A stretch of 64,000 nt of DNA from Holothuria scabra. Lineage: Eukaryota > Echinodermata > Holothuroidea > Aspidochirotida > Holothuriidae. Positions 1 to 11,474 of this stretch are shown here, in pieces; within the stretch, counting starts at the first letter, position 1, and each line of letters starts with the position of its first letter. Under the pieces are notes generated by a model. The model was not told the origin of the DNA, did not search any database, and saw only the letters and a program-made list of their open reading frames with translations. The stretch is taken from positions 11,223,450 through 11,287,449 of the forward strand of contig CM074187.1 in assembly GCA_037179385.1 (NCBI GenBank). Direction: 5' to 3'. A program made the position numbers and the translations under genes.

Positions 1-1548
1 TGAAATTGAAATCACAACGATATGTTTCAGCATTTTATCCACAAAAACACTGAAAATTACGATATTAGACATTTCATTGTCTAGACATTTTCCTGCATGG
101 CGTAGTCAAATTATGAAGTTAAATTTCACATGTCGAATGAGACCCCACTAAGATCCTCTTATGAAGTAACATGAACTGGTGGATTCAAGGCCTTTTGTTT
201 GGGAAGGGTCAAACTGGTAGAAAAGTGATATGAAGGGAAGGAAGGAGAGGAAGTGTTGCCCCTCCACTTTTAGAATCTTTGCTTTACCTGAATGTCCTCT
301 GAAGCGATGTGTGCAATAAAAGAGTACGATTGTAAAGATCACTAAGTTTATTTTAAAAAAAGTTCGCTTCGCAAGTGGTATTCTCGATAAAGAGATCAAA
401 TATATATATAGATTACAGTTATTGTGATCTTTCTCCAAGAAATGTTAATTCTCATAGACAGATATTTTTGAAACATTGACAAATTACAGGACGAAATGTT
501 ATGAATTCCGAAAAGGTAATTCAAGTAAATCAAGACTACACTTAGTCCGTTGTTAAGCTTTAACTTAAAAGTCTCTCCTTTTTATTCGCCGGTAAAAGTC
601 CCCGTATTGTGGTTCATTTTCGTATTGCAGTTGACATCGAAAACAAATTTTTGGCACCTCTGACCACCCCTTAGAGTTGCCGTTCGGCGTTTATATGCTA
701 TGGAGAGAGGGTTTTTAACCGCCATCTCAATGACCCTCTCTTCCCAACGCACTAACGAAAATTACCAATGATAATCATCATTTGAAAATTTGCAAACATT
801 ACGAACTTTTGCCTCTAGTTCTTAAATGGTCACTTGTGTGCCATTTGGGGCCCGAAGGACGGCCATTAAATGGACGCGAGAAAGATGCAAGAGATTACAA
901 GGAAGTTTTACGGGTTTATCTCGCGTGAGAACAATTTGAAGCATTTGGGCACCACCTTTTCTCCCCTATCTGCCTATTGCGATACACCAACTGATGAACA
1001 CGCAGTCAACATGCACACCGTTTGACCGGTCTGCACAAATTTGCAATGACAATCCATACAAGACTGGAAGAAGAGGAGTCATGTGGACTATTTTGCAATT
1101 GTGTAGCACCTGTTTACATAGTCATTATGAGGTACCGTATCAATTTAAGGTGATAATTTAGAAGCACTTTAAACAATTTGCCCGGCGTGACTTAATTCAA
1201 TGGGTCAAAAATGCAAAGCGATTCTTTTTCGTGTTTTTGGAGAAAACAGCATCTCAAGATCACGTAGTATTTAGAAGATACTAATTTTCAAAGAAATGTA
1301 CTTCCTCTAGAGACAGCTCATTACAGGTAATTGGGGATGCCTTGGTCGATTGGGTTGATTGGGTTGAAGTTATTCAATAAGACAATGAATCGGATCTGTC
1401 GCCCCAGCCCCACCAAGGTTTGATTTGATATGAAATGATAAAATTTGGCATTCTAATATAAAAAGCTTTATGCAATAAGTGGATGTATACTATTTGCATT
1501 TGCATTTGCATACCATAAAGCGCTCGGACTCTCCATTGGACTCAAACG
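1..1548. other. AT-rich intergenic DNA, no gene seen
   Basis: I see no gene in this stretch. The only open frame near 100 codons (148-438, minus) has no recognisable domain and low-complexity composition. There is a short TTTGCATTTGCAT direct repeat near 1495-1511. The sequence is probably decayed intergenic DNA. Confidence 0.5.
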
Positions 1549-1640
1549 AGTGAGCCACAACTGGAAAAAGGCCATGACCGGCTCGACTTCAACCAATATG
1601 TTGGAAACTGGGCCATAAAACTCCATCTAACTAACTAACT
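1549..1640 (+). repeat. 5'-truncated tRNA-derived SINE (body and tail)
   Basis: This matches the 3' half of the SINE copies at 3051 and 14805 (reverse). It shares the GTGAGCCACAACTGG and ACTTnAACCAATnTGTTGG blocks and ends in CTCCATCTAACTAACTAACT. The tRNA-like head is missing, which is typical of 5' truncation during LINE-driven retrotransposition. Confidence 0.75.
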
Positions 1641-1674
1641 CCGGAGGACTCCATGGGACTCCGGCCCCTCCAGG

Positions 1675-1706
1675 CAGGAAGCTGTTATTTAATTAACAGC
1701 TCCCTG
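1675..1706. repeat. Palindrome of the CAGGGAGCTGTTA family
   Basis: Two 13-bp arms (CAGGAAGCTGTTA and TAACAGCTCCCTG) pair with one mismatch around a short AT spacer. Near-identical arms occur at 48373-48412, with related palindromes at 31083-31102 and 32288-32307, so this is a dispersed short inverted repeat. Its function is unknown. Confidence 0.6.
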
Positions 1707-2805
1707 ATCCAGGCGCCCGAAGGCGGACCAAAGGACAGCAAGCCGTTAAAGCATCGCACTTGAGGTGTGATTTATATCTTAAATTGGTTATCAGTAGCAA
1801 TTGAGACGCTCCAAATCAAAATCCTGGCTAAAGGTCTGGGATCCATTATGGGCCAACGGCTTAATATTAACTTTTATAGATTAAAACTTTTAACTTTTTA
1901 ATAACGTAGTAACTTATTTCATAGAGAGAGGTCATATGATAACATTACGCGTGTTGATTTCATGTTTTTCAAGTTCAGACTTGATTTCGTTTTGTTATGT
2001 GCATCCATCTTCTGGCTGTCCTCCGGTAATAGGTTTGTATTCAGCTTCCTTCCAAAACTGTATCCGGTGCATTGAGAATCAGGTCACAAACAAGAATGAT
2101 TTTTCGGTTTCTCGATACTGATGAACACTACAAATTTACTGACAGTGGTGTAGCTAGACCTTTGAAGTGTGGCAAGGCCCCAAATATTTCGATTTTTTTT
2201 TAATGGGTGGACAAATTTACAGCATCGTGGGCGCAATTTGAGATGAGCAAAGCGCACCGAAATTATTGGTTTTTTTTAATAAACGATTGAAAATATGGAT
2301 ATTGTACTGCAGGAAAGTTTGGATGGTGGGTTTCCTGCGAGAAAATTTTAAGTTTGTTAGTGGTTGGAGAATCTGCTCTTCCCATTTGTAAATTTGTAAA
2401 TCTGAGCTTTCTCGGCGATTGAAGATCGTTGTTGTTACATGGTGTCATCTCAGGCCCGCAGATTGACTGGCTCTCCGAAGAAATTTAAAAGTTTACGAAA
2501 CTGGGTTACCCTTGAACACAAATATTTGAAAATCATGGGGTTATGTTGGAGAAAATGTGGAACTTTTTAATTAAATATTAAGTATCTGCGGTCTTCAATC
2601 CCACCCACAGCACAAAGATGTTACCTGTCTAATTACAAGACAGAATAGTCGTTAAGAACGCGTAAAAATTCAAAAATTGAAACAAGGGACTGCATACGTA
2701 GTATCAGATAATGCCACCGCCTACCTATTTTAATTAAAATTTCCTCCTGTCCCCACGTTTAGCACTCGACAGGGCCACCCTTGCAGCCGAGAGCTAGCGT
2801 AGAGT
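1707..2805. other. Intergenic DNA with a lone hAT-like left end
   Basis: I see no gene. A CAGTGGTGTAGCTAGACC sequence at 2143 looks like the left terminus of the hAT-type elements found elsewhere in the window, but I could not pair it with a right end or a target duplication. The rest is featureless. Confidence 0.45.
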
Positions 2806-2813
2806 TAATTGAC

Positions 2814-2995
2814 CAGTGGCGTAGCCACGGGGAGGGTTTTCGGGGAAGTAGAGTCCCCATGACCCAACATTGGAATGCAAAAACACCTAAATTAGCGGTT
2901 TTTTCTCTCTATCCTTGGACTTTTTCATCACATCGTGCCCCCCCCCCCCATGACACTGAAGCCCTCCCCATGACACAATCCTGGCTATGCGCCTG
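2814..2995. mobile_element. hAT-type MITE, 182 bp, with 8-bp target duplication
   Basis: The left end CAGTGGCGTAGCCA and the right end TGGCTATGCGCCTG are imperfect inverted repeats. The flanks TAATTGAC (2806-2813) and TAATTGAC (2996-3003) are a perfect 8-bp duplication, as expected for the hAT superfamily. The interior has a C-run but no coding capacity, so the element is non-autonomous and needed a transposase supplied in trans. Confidence 0.85.
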
Positions 2996-3050
2996 TAATT
3001 GACCACTCTAAGTATACCGTCGGAAACTTCGAGAACCTACTCACTACACC

Positions 3051-3292
3051 GGCATGGTCAAGGCATGATTAGGGCATTCGACTTTCAGTCGGAAGGTCTG
3101 GAGTTCGATTCCTGCCTCCTGGCCGGTTCATACCGCAGACTTTAAAAATGGAACCTACTGTCATTTTGCTTGATACTCAGCATAACCCATGGAGTGGGGA
3201 AAACAATCCAGTTAGTCACAACTGAAGAAAAAATCCGTGGTCGGCCCTACTTAAACCAGATGGTTAGCGACTGAGCTGTAAAACTTTATTAA
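3051..3292 (+). repeat. tRNA-derived SINE, nearly full length
   Basis: The head (about 3052-3120) has an A-box-like segment and the B-box GAGTTCGATTCC. It is followed by the family body (GACTTTAAAAATGGAACC; GTGGGGAAAACAA; AGTCACAACTGAAG) and a short AT-rich end in place of the usual TTAG-type tail. Other copies lie at 9331, 14805, 15660, 22345, 28544 and 30676. It is diverged and not a working tRNA. Confidence 0.8.
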
Positions 3293-3961
3293 CCAATATA
3301 CTACAAGTGTCAGTTTAGGGGCTCTGGACTAGGTTGAAATGGTAGTGGGTCATGATATATGTACGTTTTATATCGTAATGATGGGGCCGTCAAAGAGCCT
3401 CTTGACTAATACATGAACCATTTAAATTAGAGAAAACCCCTACTGAAAAGGCATATAAAGTGTCTCAGTCAAAATTGTTAAATGGTTGAACCCAATCCAA
3501 CAGTTTAACGCAGCTAATCGGTTCAGAAATACCACCTTGGCTTTCGTGGCAGATTATTCCATTGTTTGAATCTGGGATTAACATTTCACCATGTATTACA
3601 TAGACTAAAATTGTCTCTTCTTAATTGCCACCTTTTAAGTGTAAGAAAATTTCTAAACTAACCGGTTAACACTTAAGAATATAGTTTAGGTTTTGACAAC
3701 CGCAGAGAAACGCCTTTTTACTTTTACCTTTTCGTTTGGAAAAAGAGTTTCCAGGTGTAAAGCCAGCTCCCTGGTAAAAGGGAGATTTTATGTAGATAGA
3801 TATATCGGTATTAAATGTAATATTGTTTGAAATCTTTTCCCTCCCAAATACACACAGTTATAAATTAGACAACATTAAACTGTGACCAAATTGAAGTGAG
3901 GAATATATTGATCTGTTGATCGCAAACTAACATGTGTGAAGTTCTCCTTATCACTCCAAAA
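3293..3961. other. Intergenic DNA, nothing recognised
   Basis: No coding signal, RNA gene or clear repeat was seen. A small inverted CTCCCTGGTAAAAGGGAG lies near 3768-3784. Confidence 0.4.
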
Positions 3962-4033
3962 ATGCCGATGCCGGCTCGACTTGAACCAATTGGTTTTAAA
4001 CTGAGCCGTAAAACTCTTAGTAACTTATCACTC
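3962..4033 (+). repeat. SINE fragment (3' body)
   Basis: The segment contains the GGCTCGACTTGAACCAATTGGTT and GAGCCGTAAAACTC landmarks of the tRNA-derived SINE family, truncated at both ends. It sits about 45 bp before the MITE at 4079. Confidence 0.65.
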
Positions 4034-4078
4034 CTCAATTTCTTATAAATAGTAAATCTTAACATTAGAAGAATTGTA

Positions 4079-4383
4079 TTAAAGGAAGTCATTCGTCACC
4101 CCAGACTACGGTTTCAGTATACATATATCAAAACTCTCAATTGGTACAGCTGTTTGATTGGCATCACATTCAAACAATGCATCATAGCTAAATTACACAG
4201 CATGGGCACTGATTGTCTTGATTACACATTATAGACTTGTATGGCCACTGGGACAAACCATGAAGCAATAAACTAGGATCGTGTCTGGATAAAGATGAGT
4301 TTTAGATAAATGTGGGAGGGGCTAGAAGTAAGTAGCTTGGGAGAATTGGAACTGTTTGGGATGATAAAAATATGCCTTTAAAA
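4079..4383 (+). mobile_element. TTAA-flanked MITE, about 305 bp
   Basis: It opens with TTAAAGGAAGTCATTCGTCACCC and closes with GGGATGATAAAAATATGCCTTTAA. These ends are imperfect inverted repeats of each other. It is about the same length and sequence as the copies at 15871, 18975 (reverse) and 27239 (reverse). It has no transposase. TTAA at both ends suggests a TTAA or TTTAA target site. PiggyBac elements use TTAA, but their usual CCC-type termini are not seen here, so I leave the superfamily open. Confidence 0.85.
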
Positions 4384-4875
4384 TTACATTTATTACTATA
4401 GCACGTGGATTTGGAGGGGGATTCGATGTGGATTTATTCAGACGAGCTGGTGAACTAGTAAGGTAGGCCTACTATCATGTAATCTAGCTCTTGGACATAC
4501 CCTGGGTGGTCTGCTTCAAGAACTCATCGGAAACCCTAAATAATCGAAGCCCTATCATCCAAGGTTACCTACCACCGGTATGTTCTCACAACAACATTAG
4601 CTGTTGTGGCGGCGCCAGGATAGGCAGGAAAACTAGGGACAAAGGATAATGTATGGGGGCAAAATTTTTCACGCGCAGAGCGAAACCAACCTCAAATCAC
4701 CCGTTCCTAGGGGTGTAGGTCCAATCCCCGGAAGGATTTAGTTTCAGCACGTCTGGATGAGGTTTATTATTTACTTTTCGCTTAATCCAACTCCTCAGTA
4801 ACAGGAGTTGGGAAACAGAGTCCTCACCGTGGGGTACAAAGAAGAAGGACTTATACTCCCCACGTTCCGCAAGCA
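4384..4875. other. Intergenic DNA, nothing recognised
   Basis: No gene seen. A weak B-box-like GTAGGTCCAATCCCC near 4717 could be an old SINE head, but no body follows. Confidence 0.4.
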
Positions 4876-5938
4876 CACTCTAAAAATGATAACCCAACCT
4901 GGCAAAACATTACCCACCCGTTGGTTCCGTATGACCCCGACCAAATTTTAAACTGCTTCCCGTAGAAGCTATACGTCCACTTAAAGGTGTGACATGTCAG
5001 CAAAAAGCCCTGAATTTACTTGGTAGTTAAGGTGAGGGGTCTCCTAAGGAAGAATCCGTTGAAATTATGTCAATATCTTTTACCGTTCTCAATATACACC
5101 TCTTCAAAGTTTTAATACATCTGAAGCAACTTGTTATTTATGCAAAATAGCGATGCTGAGTGTTGCAAAGTGTTGACATTTCTTTTGTTAACCCTATATT
5201 AATTATCTCTTAATTTGTTTATGGTTTGGTGGTTGATACTGATCATTTTCAAAGACACAATTTAAACTTTCAAAATAAACCCTTCAGGAAATACTAATGT
5301 TACAACTGCCCTTGAAATGAAGATTGCAAAAACAAAGGATAACATTAGCCATATATGGCATGTCCCTCCCATGACATCACAATATTTACATTTAATGATT
5401 TTTACATCAAATACCTGACTTTGTCATTTTGGTGTCACACTACCTTTAAGGACAACACTTGAACAACCTCAATGCCTTCAGACCATTTACATTATTGGTT
5501 TCTCATGCATGGCTCCATTCTAGACTGGATGAAAAGAATAGATACTACACATGATCTTCGCCAAAAGGCAGAGAAACGATCGACCATGATTGCTCGATAA
5601 GTAATTTCGTCCAGATTTTTACTGCTATTATACCGATACCCTTCTTATTTACCGAATCCAACCGTATTCAACCATTGTATCTCAATTTACCACTTTTATT
5701 AGAATAATTATTTGTAAAACTTGACTGATCTTTCAATAGTCATCTGATTAGTCAGTTACATTTTGTCCAAATGTTGGGTACTTTAAAATTTGCCCAACAT
5801 CTTTTACTAACACTTGAATTTTACCCAACCTTAATTCACCCAACAAATATTGGTAGATTGTTTACCAACTTGTTGAGCAATAAATTGTTGAGCACTTTGG
5901 ATTTTGTCCAACGCTTTTTACCGACAGTTTTTAGAGTG
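4876..5938. mobile_element. Candidate non-autonomous transposon with CACTCTAAAAA ends
   Basis: A perfect 11-bp inverted pair CACTCTAAAAA (4876-4886) and TTTTTAGAGTG (5928-5938) bounds about 1.06 kb. Next to both ends are CCAAC/GTTGG-rich degenerate repeats; the right side has many spaced CCCAAC and TTTTACC motifs (5765-5925). I found no matching target duplication, so the pairing is suggestive only. A U2-headed repeat (5452-5580) lies inside it. Confidence 0.5.
5452..5580 (-). repeat. U2 snRNA-headed SINE-like repeat, copy B
   Basis: Read on the minus strand from 5580, the first 47 or so bases match the 5' end of U2 snRNA, including the branch-point recognition GTAGTA and TATCTATTCTT. The sequence then switches to a non-U2 body starting TTCATCCAGTCTAGAATGG. 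The same U2-to-body junction and about 75 bp of body occur at 11310-11440 on the plus strand. A shared junction in two places indicates a mobile family with a snRNA-derived head, not a U2 gene. Confidence 0.75.
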
Positions 5939-6659
5939 CAGCTTGTCAAAAACGTGTCGTATAATTTTAGGGTGGCTTGTGGTGAAAGGATTGCTCCGGT
6001 ATTTAAGCCCAGACTAGTGATTTTACTTGACGCTTAGTACTATATGTGGCAGCTTTACTTAACATAATCGAAAAACTTTAGTTTTGACATCTCTGCTGAC
6101 GTTCATGAAACTATATGCCCCTTTCGTGAGGCGCTTTTACCTGTTCACAGCTCGTTGCGGGCAGTACATGGGAACCAACGGTCCAAGAAACAGTAAGAAC
6201 CCCAAATAATCATAACATTATTAATATGCTGAAGTTTTGAATAAACTTGGCTATATGGCTAGCTTAACCCAATTGACCGACCTTGTATTCAATAATTGAA
6301 TTAAGTGCTTGTATATTTGTAATGTAAAAAGGTTAATGGTACGTCTGAGTGCTAATGGAACCGTTGATTATTTAAAAGCTTGTACTTCCTTGCACAAGTG
6401 TATTTTTGAAGAATATGTTAAAGAACATTGGGAAGAACTTTTATTGGTCCTTAGGCTTGGATGGACATGTTTTGTGTTTATTTTATCATGAATAAAATAC
6501 TGAATAACACTCTTCCATGCAGTTTTAATTTAACATTCATGTCAAGTATGTTTTTTTTATTATTGTTGATGTATTTTCACTATTTTGCTGTTGAGCCAAA
6601 GAACAAGGAAATACTGCTAATCAGCATTTTCACCCTTTGCTCAAATATTTAACCATTCA
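5939..6659. other. Intergenic DNA, nothing recognised
   Basis: AT-rich sequence. Two overlapping small open frames at 6309-6652 (plus) have no recognisable domain and I do not call them genes. Confidence 0.4.
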
Positions 6660-7486
6660 ATTCCGGCAAAGATTTTGGAAGAGAAGTAGAAATGGGGCTG
6701 GTGAGGAAAATTTTTATTCACAAGCTACCAGAATGTGTCGCAAATCTTTCTTATCATTTTTATTTTCCATGAAAATTTTACTTTGAATATATATCGTTTT
6801 CTGTTTTTTTTTTTCGCAAAGATTTGAAAGTATCAAGGTGATCGGCCATTTCGGGCATTATTTTAAGCAGGCTGAATGATTGTTTCTTTAAATGCTTCCA
6901 AAATGTGTCGCGATTTTTTGTCTCTTTGATATTTCATAAATATGTTACCCTGGCTATGATACTTTTTCATTTCTTGGATATTCGACCATTTCGGGCATTA
7001 AGATGAGATATACTACAATGAAATGCATTTAAACAATGGTATGTTCAGTATCTTCTTGTATTGGGAGATGAGTTGAAATGACATTTTTTTTTTCAATTAA
7101 AAGACCCCTCCTGCTCGTAGCTTAGACTGCAGGATTATGCTTTGTGTTTGGAGTTGTTGGTACCTGCTGCAGTAATCTTCTGTTTCTTGCTGTCGGAGGA
7201 ATTGTTTTCAGTTTCCTCATTTCATTTTTTATCCATATCACCTTACAAATCTGCATCAAAGGTTTTTTTCCTTTTCGTGCATGATATCTTTTTAAGATTC
7301 GGGCACGCTTAGGGATTTCCTGAAAAAACTATGTCATTTTTTAAAACTCAAGTGACTTTCCGAATTTTTTCCAAATTCCCGGCCGATTTTTTTTTAAAAA
7401 TCCTTGCCCAAATTTTAGATTTTACGAAAATTGTAGGGAGAAATCTGACCTCCTGATCCCCTTAATTGCCGCCCTGTACGCCTATG
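6660..7486. repeat. Repeat with TTCGGGCA motifs and CGTACGCCTATG-like right end
   Basis: Repeated ATTTCGGGCATT units (6852, 6986) and CGGGCAC (7300) recur in the element at 56820-58108 in the opposite orientation. The right edge CTGTACGCCTATG at 7474-7486 matches that element's terminus. The left edge is not clear, so the start given is approximate. Confidence 0.45.
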
Positions 7487-8106
7487 AACTCTGCTCGACT
7501 GAGACAACGAAATCTGCAGGATTCAGTAATATTTTGGCCAATTGGGGGCTGCAGCCCCTCCCCTGTCCCGTACGGCCATGACAAAGAATACGAATTATAC
7601 AAAATAATGACAACAAGTCAATCAAGAAATTCTTTGTCAAACATTACGCATCAGCTGGTTCTTTTATTTGTATTGAAGTTTCGAAAGCTTCCAGATTAAT
7701 AGGCCTATTCAAAGAAAAGGTAATCGTGACGAAAAGCACATAGCTTATTACTATTTTGGCTCGGAAGTAGTCTATTTTTGTCAAAACAGTTTACAGACAG
7801 TAGGCATTGACTTTGAAAATCTGCTGAAAGATCGCGAGGGAAATTTCCCTTTTAAGGAATTGTAAACAAGATGTATATTTTCTTTCTTCCGAAAGAGTTA
7901 AGGGAATTTACATGTTTACGCTGGACAGGTCACATTGCACTTTGAGAAACATTAGAAAAGTGAAGGCATGAAGGTTTGTCAAGAGTTTTACTAGCTTCTT
8001 GGTTGATGTTCTAACCTGATGGGTGTGTTCATGGCTTGGAAACCACCGAACCTTATGTAATAAACAGGGTTATAAAGAGCAAATGTTATATTACTCAAGT
8101 TCTTTG
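7487..8106. other. Intergenic DNA, nothing recognised
   Basis: No gene or RNA recognised in this stretch, which leads into the TCAG repeats. Confidence 0.4.
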
Positions 8107-8177
8107 ATTAGTCAGTCAGTCAGTCAGTCAGTCAATCAGTCAGTCAATCAGTTAGCCAGTCAGTCAGGCAGCCAGTA
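8107..8177. repeat. (TCAG)n microsatellite
   Basis: About 70 bp of GTCA/GTTA tetranucleotide units, mildly degenerate. A second related tract lies at 8334-8455. The composition resembles SINE tails in this window, but no SINE body adjoins it. Confidence 0.8.
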
Positions 8178-8333
8178 AATAGAGTAAATCATCATACCCC
8201 GGTAATTTGACTGAATGGTCCTTTCAATTACGTAAGAAGTGTTACCATATTTATTTACCTTATTTTCGGAGAATAATTCCTTCAATTTACCTCTACTGTA
8301 AATCAAAAGTGTCTACAAAGTAAGAAAGAGGTC

Positions 8334-8455
8334 AGTTAGTTAGTTAGTAGGTAAGTTAGTTAGTCAGTCGGTCGGTGAGTTAGTTTTTTAGTTATTTAGT
8401 TATTTAGTTCGTTAGTCAGTAAGTCAGCCCGTCAGTCAGTCAGTCAGTCAGTTAG
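8334..8455. repeat. Degenerate (TTAG/TCAG)n microsatellite
   Basis: About 120 bp of TTAG, TCAG and TCGG tetranucleotide units with interruptions. It is probably a decayed relative of the pure (TTAG)n tract at 14379. Confidence 0.8.
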
Positions 8456-9012
8456 TTAATTTGGCTTGTTTACTACTATTTTGGCTTGTTTGGCCTACTA
8501 TATTTCGTATGTTGAACATAAAGCACAATGGCAGTAGGTAACAAGAAGATGTGGTTACGTACCTTTACCACAATGGACATGACCAAGTACCAGTCTCTGA
8601 TTACCTATATGACTGTCTGATTAATCCGACATTAGGGACGTAGATCTGGTATGTGGATCCGCGGCCCTACACTTGCACTATTACTGCCAGCTTGGTACTC
8701 ACTGTACACATATTGTACATTCATAAACTGCATACGATTCAAACAACAAAAGGAGACATAGTTACATACCACTCTGCCGAAATTCCATCAAATTGCCAGA
8801 AAGAAATACAATACAGTTGTCTTCATAATCATTTCATAAATCGACTATAAAATTAAATTGGTAACCAAACGGTTCTAAATTAATTGATGTTGAAAATGTA
8901 TGTAAAACGGTAGCAAACACCAACGAGCTGCAAAGAGTGTAGAAACCCAGACCAACGTAGGACAGCATCCCTCTATCATGACTGCGTCATATATGAAGTC
9001 TCTTGCGTATAA

Positions 9013-9090
9013 GCCTACTTAATATTGTAATTAGCCTATTTAATATTGTAATTAGCTTACTTAATATTATAATTAGCCTACTTCATATTT
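9013..9090. repeat. 21-bp tandem repeat, about 3.5 copies
   Basis: Units of the form TACTTAATATTGTAATTAGCC repeat in direct orientation with one or two changes each. It is AT-rich and non-coding. Confidence 0.8.
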
Positions 9091-9330
9091 AAATATAGCA
9101 CATTTGGGGGGAAATGTCCGGCACTTCGTAATAAGCGACATTTCCAACGCAATCTTATCACATTCGAGTCCGTCTCTTAATTCTGTTGTAAGAACCTTTC
9201 CCCCAAAAGATTTGTTGGTTTCTTGATTGGAATCATCCGATAAACTGAACGAAACGAAATTCGGTCACGTTATCATCAGAAAATGCGACCAACCACTATA
9301 ATGGACATGCTGTCATATCCGTTTATTACA

Positions 9331-9508
9331 TTTTTTAAAGTCTTTGGCATAACCCGGCCAGGGGTCCAGCCAACTCCAGACCTCTTGGCCCCAAGTCGGA
9401 TGAAGTAGAGAAGACAAGCCAGTGAGCCACATCTGGAGAAAAAGCCGTGACCCGATCGACTTGAACCAATTGGTTGGAGGCCGGGCCGTAGGTATATAAC
9501 CTAACCGA
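9331..9508 (+). repeat. tRNA-derived SINE, head-truncated
   Basis: It contains AAAGTCTTTGGCAT, then the family body (GAGAAGACAAGCCAGTGAGCC; CGACTTGAACCAATTGG; GGCCGTA) and a short CTAACC tail. The middle differs from other copies. Not coding, although a minus-strand frame overlaps it. Confidence 0.7.
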
Positions 9509-11309
9509 ACCGTAGGATCGTCGTCCAGTCCTTTCTAAAATTATGCCATGTGTGCTAAAGCTGCAAAGTAAGGCGAAGAAATTCATTTAATGTGTAAGGG
9601 GATTAGCTCTATCGCGTGTGTTAGGAAATCTCTCGTTAAACGGTGTACATCGGCCAAAGAACTTTTGAGCAAGCCGCTTTTTTTCAAGTGGTAACATACA
9701 TGCATAACAACGTTCAGGACGCTTCGTGCTTCGCCACCTGAAGAGAAGAGCAAATGGAGGCTCGTTCAGACCTTGAGGAACTGAGAGAGATTTGGGCGAA
9801 GACGGAAATAAATCACTTAGGTCTACATTGAAAATGGTTGATGATAGGAGAAGGATGGAACATTACAAACATATTTGATGGATGGCGTGCGAGCTTGTTC
9901 ATGACCGTATGGGATGGGGGATGCAGTCCTCCCCTCCCAGTTGGCCAGAACCTTACTGGATCGTGCAGACATTGTTGCCTCAGGGCAGAGAGTCGGGCAA
10001 AAAAGTCACCGACTTCTTAGAGAAAGATTCTCCTTCGGCAATGCTTGCCGAGAAAGCACGTTCTGGTGAGACATCTGTGATAATACAAAATATAATTCAA
10101 TTTGGTACATTCTGAAATTAACTTCAGTGATGGAGCGTCCATATTGTCGGGGTGGTCTAGTCAAGTTGGTCACCGCCCTGGAGGACCAAGTTACCTCCCT
10201 CTAAGTGCCCTTTGAAAGTTTATCAAACTGTCCTTTTGAGCATGATCCTTATATCCGCCACTGCCCCATTTCACTGAGCCGAAAATATCAAACTACTTTA
10301 CAAGGTGTTCAAATCCGAAGAGAGGAGGGACACCCTTCGGACAGTTCTGTGATCTTGCACAGCCTGAGCATGCAAGAACTGTGGCGATTTCAAAGTGCAA
10401 AATAATCCGTTGTTATCGTTTCGTCTACTTCCATGTCCATCTTTGTACCAGCAGCTTCATGCAAAGGCCAAAAAACGGAAGAAGCCGTAACAGACGTCAG
10501 CATTTGTTGAAACGGGAAGCAATTGAACCAGCGTGTATGTACAGTTTCCCGAAGCTTAGCAATAAAACAGAAGAAATCGTGGCTGTTTTATTCCGATAAA
10601 GAATGAAGGACAAAGTTTTAACCCAATACAACTTTTAGTAACCTCGTATATACCTTCTTTGGTTATCGAGGTTAGTATTGTTTTATTTTTTGTGACAGAG
10701 GGCACTTATGATTAACCAAATGTCTGCTCGAACCTACGTAACAGGCTGGGCAGCAACTCTCTTGTGCATTGTTTTGAAAGTTGATCAGCTGAGAAAAAAA
10801 GAGTCCTCTCCCGGTGGACGGGGGTAGGCCTGCTCTGGAAACCCCTAGATGAAACTATAAATAATTCAAGGCCGTAGCCTGCTGGGGCCGGGTAAGGGGT
10901 GCAACAGGTGAACCTTCCCCCTGAACTTTCCAATCGTACCATACGCTACGTGCCACTGAATAATGGTAGCGCTATACGTAGGCAATGTTTAAACTGCTCC
11001 CTAGAAACTTTGCCCAGACTACGGTTCCCTATTGTTTCAGAAATTTTTATAACCATAGAGTTTAGTAGATTTGGTTGTCAAATGAGAATGCATATCCTCG
11101 TGTAAGAATGAAGAATAGGGGAAGAGAACCTTCAACGCGGCTCATCTTAGCTGCAGCCTGATCTAAATTTTAAACTTGAACCATTTTGTTAAAAAAAAAA
11201 AACAAACGTCAGAGAGTTTAAATGGGAAACGGCATCATATCAAACTGTGGGAACATTTTAAGTGAAATGGGAAGGAGGACACTACCTCTATTTGCTCAAT
11301 TTTCATTTA
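9509..11309. other. Intergenic DNA, no gene supported
   Basis: Several small open frames occur (for example 9838-10115 and 10205-10599, plus), but none has a domain, a splice context or a homologue I recognise. A tRNA-like GGGTGGTCTAGTCAAGTTGG near 10149 could be an old SINE head. A GCAACAGGTG-type C/G-rich patch near 10870-10925 looks repeat-derived. Confidence 0.4.
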
Positions 11310-11470
11310 ATCGCTTCTCGGCCTTTGGCTGAGATCATGTACAATATCTGTTCTTTTCATCCAGTCTAGAATGGAGCCATTCATGACAGACCAATGATGT
11401 AAATGGTCTGAATGCCGTGAGATTGGTCAAGAGTTTGGTTTTGCCGAACGGTCCTTTGCCAGAGGGTCGG
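11310..11470 (+). repeat. U2 snRNA-headed SINE-like repeat, copy A
   Basis: The head ATCGCTTCTCGGCCTTTGGC followed by AGATCATG and TATCTGTTCTT is the 5' end of U2 snRNA with a few changes. It switches after about 47 bases to TTCATCCAGTCTAGAATGG, exactly as copy B does at 5580 (minus). The body is shared through about 11440, then diverges. The U2 Sm site and 3' stem-loops are absent, so it cannot be a functional U2 gene. LINE-driven template switching could make such a chimera. Confidence 0.8.
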
Positions 11471-11474
11471 CAGG

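Noticed and set aside
8107..8455. SINE copies with long tails
   Set aside because: Tetranucleotide tracts resemble SINE tails, but no SINE body is next to either.
11310..11357. A functional U2 snRNA gene
   Set aside because: Only about 47 nt of the 5' end match; the Sm site and 3' stem-loops are absent, and the same break point occurs in the second copy at 5580.
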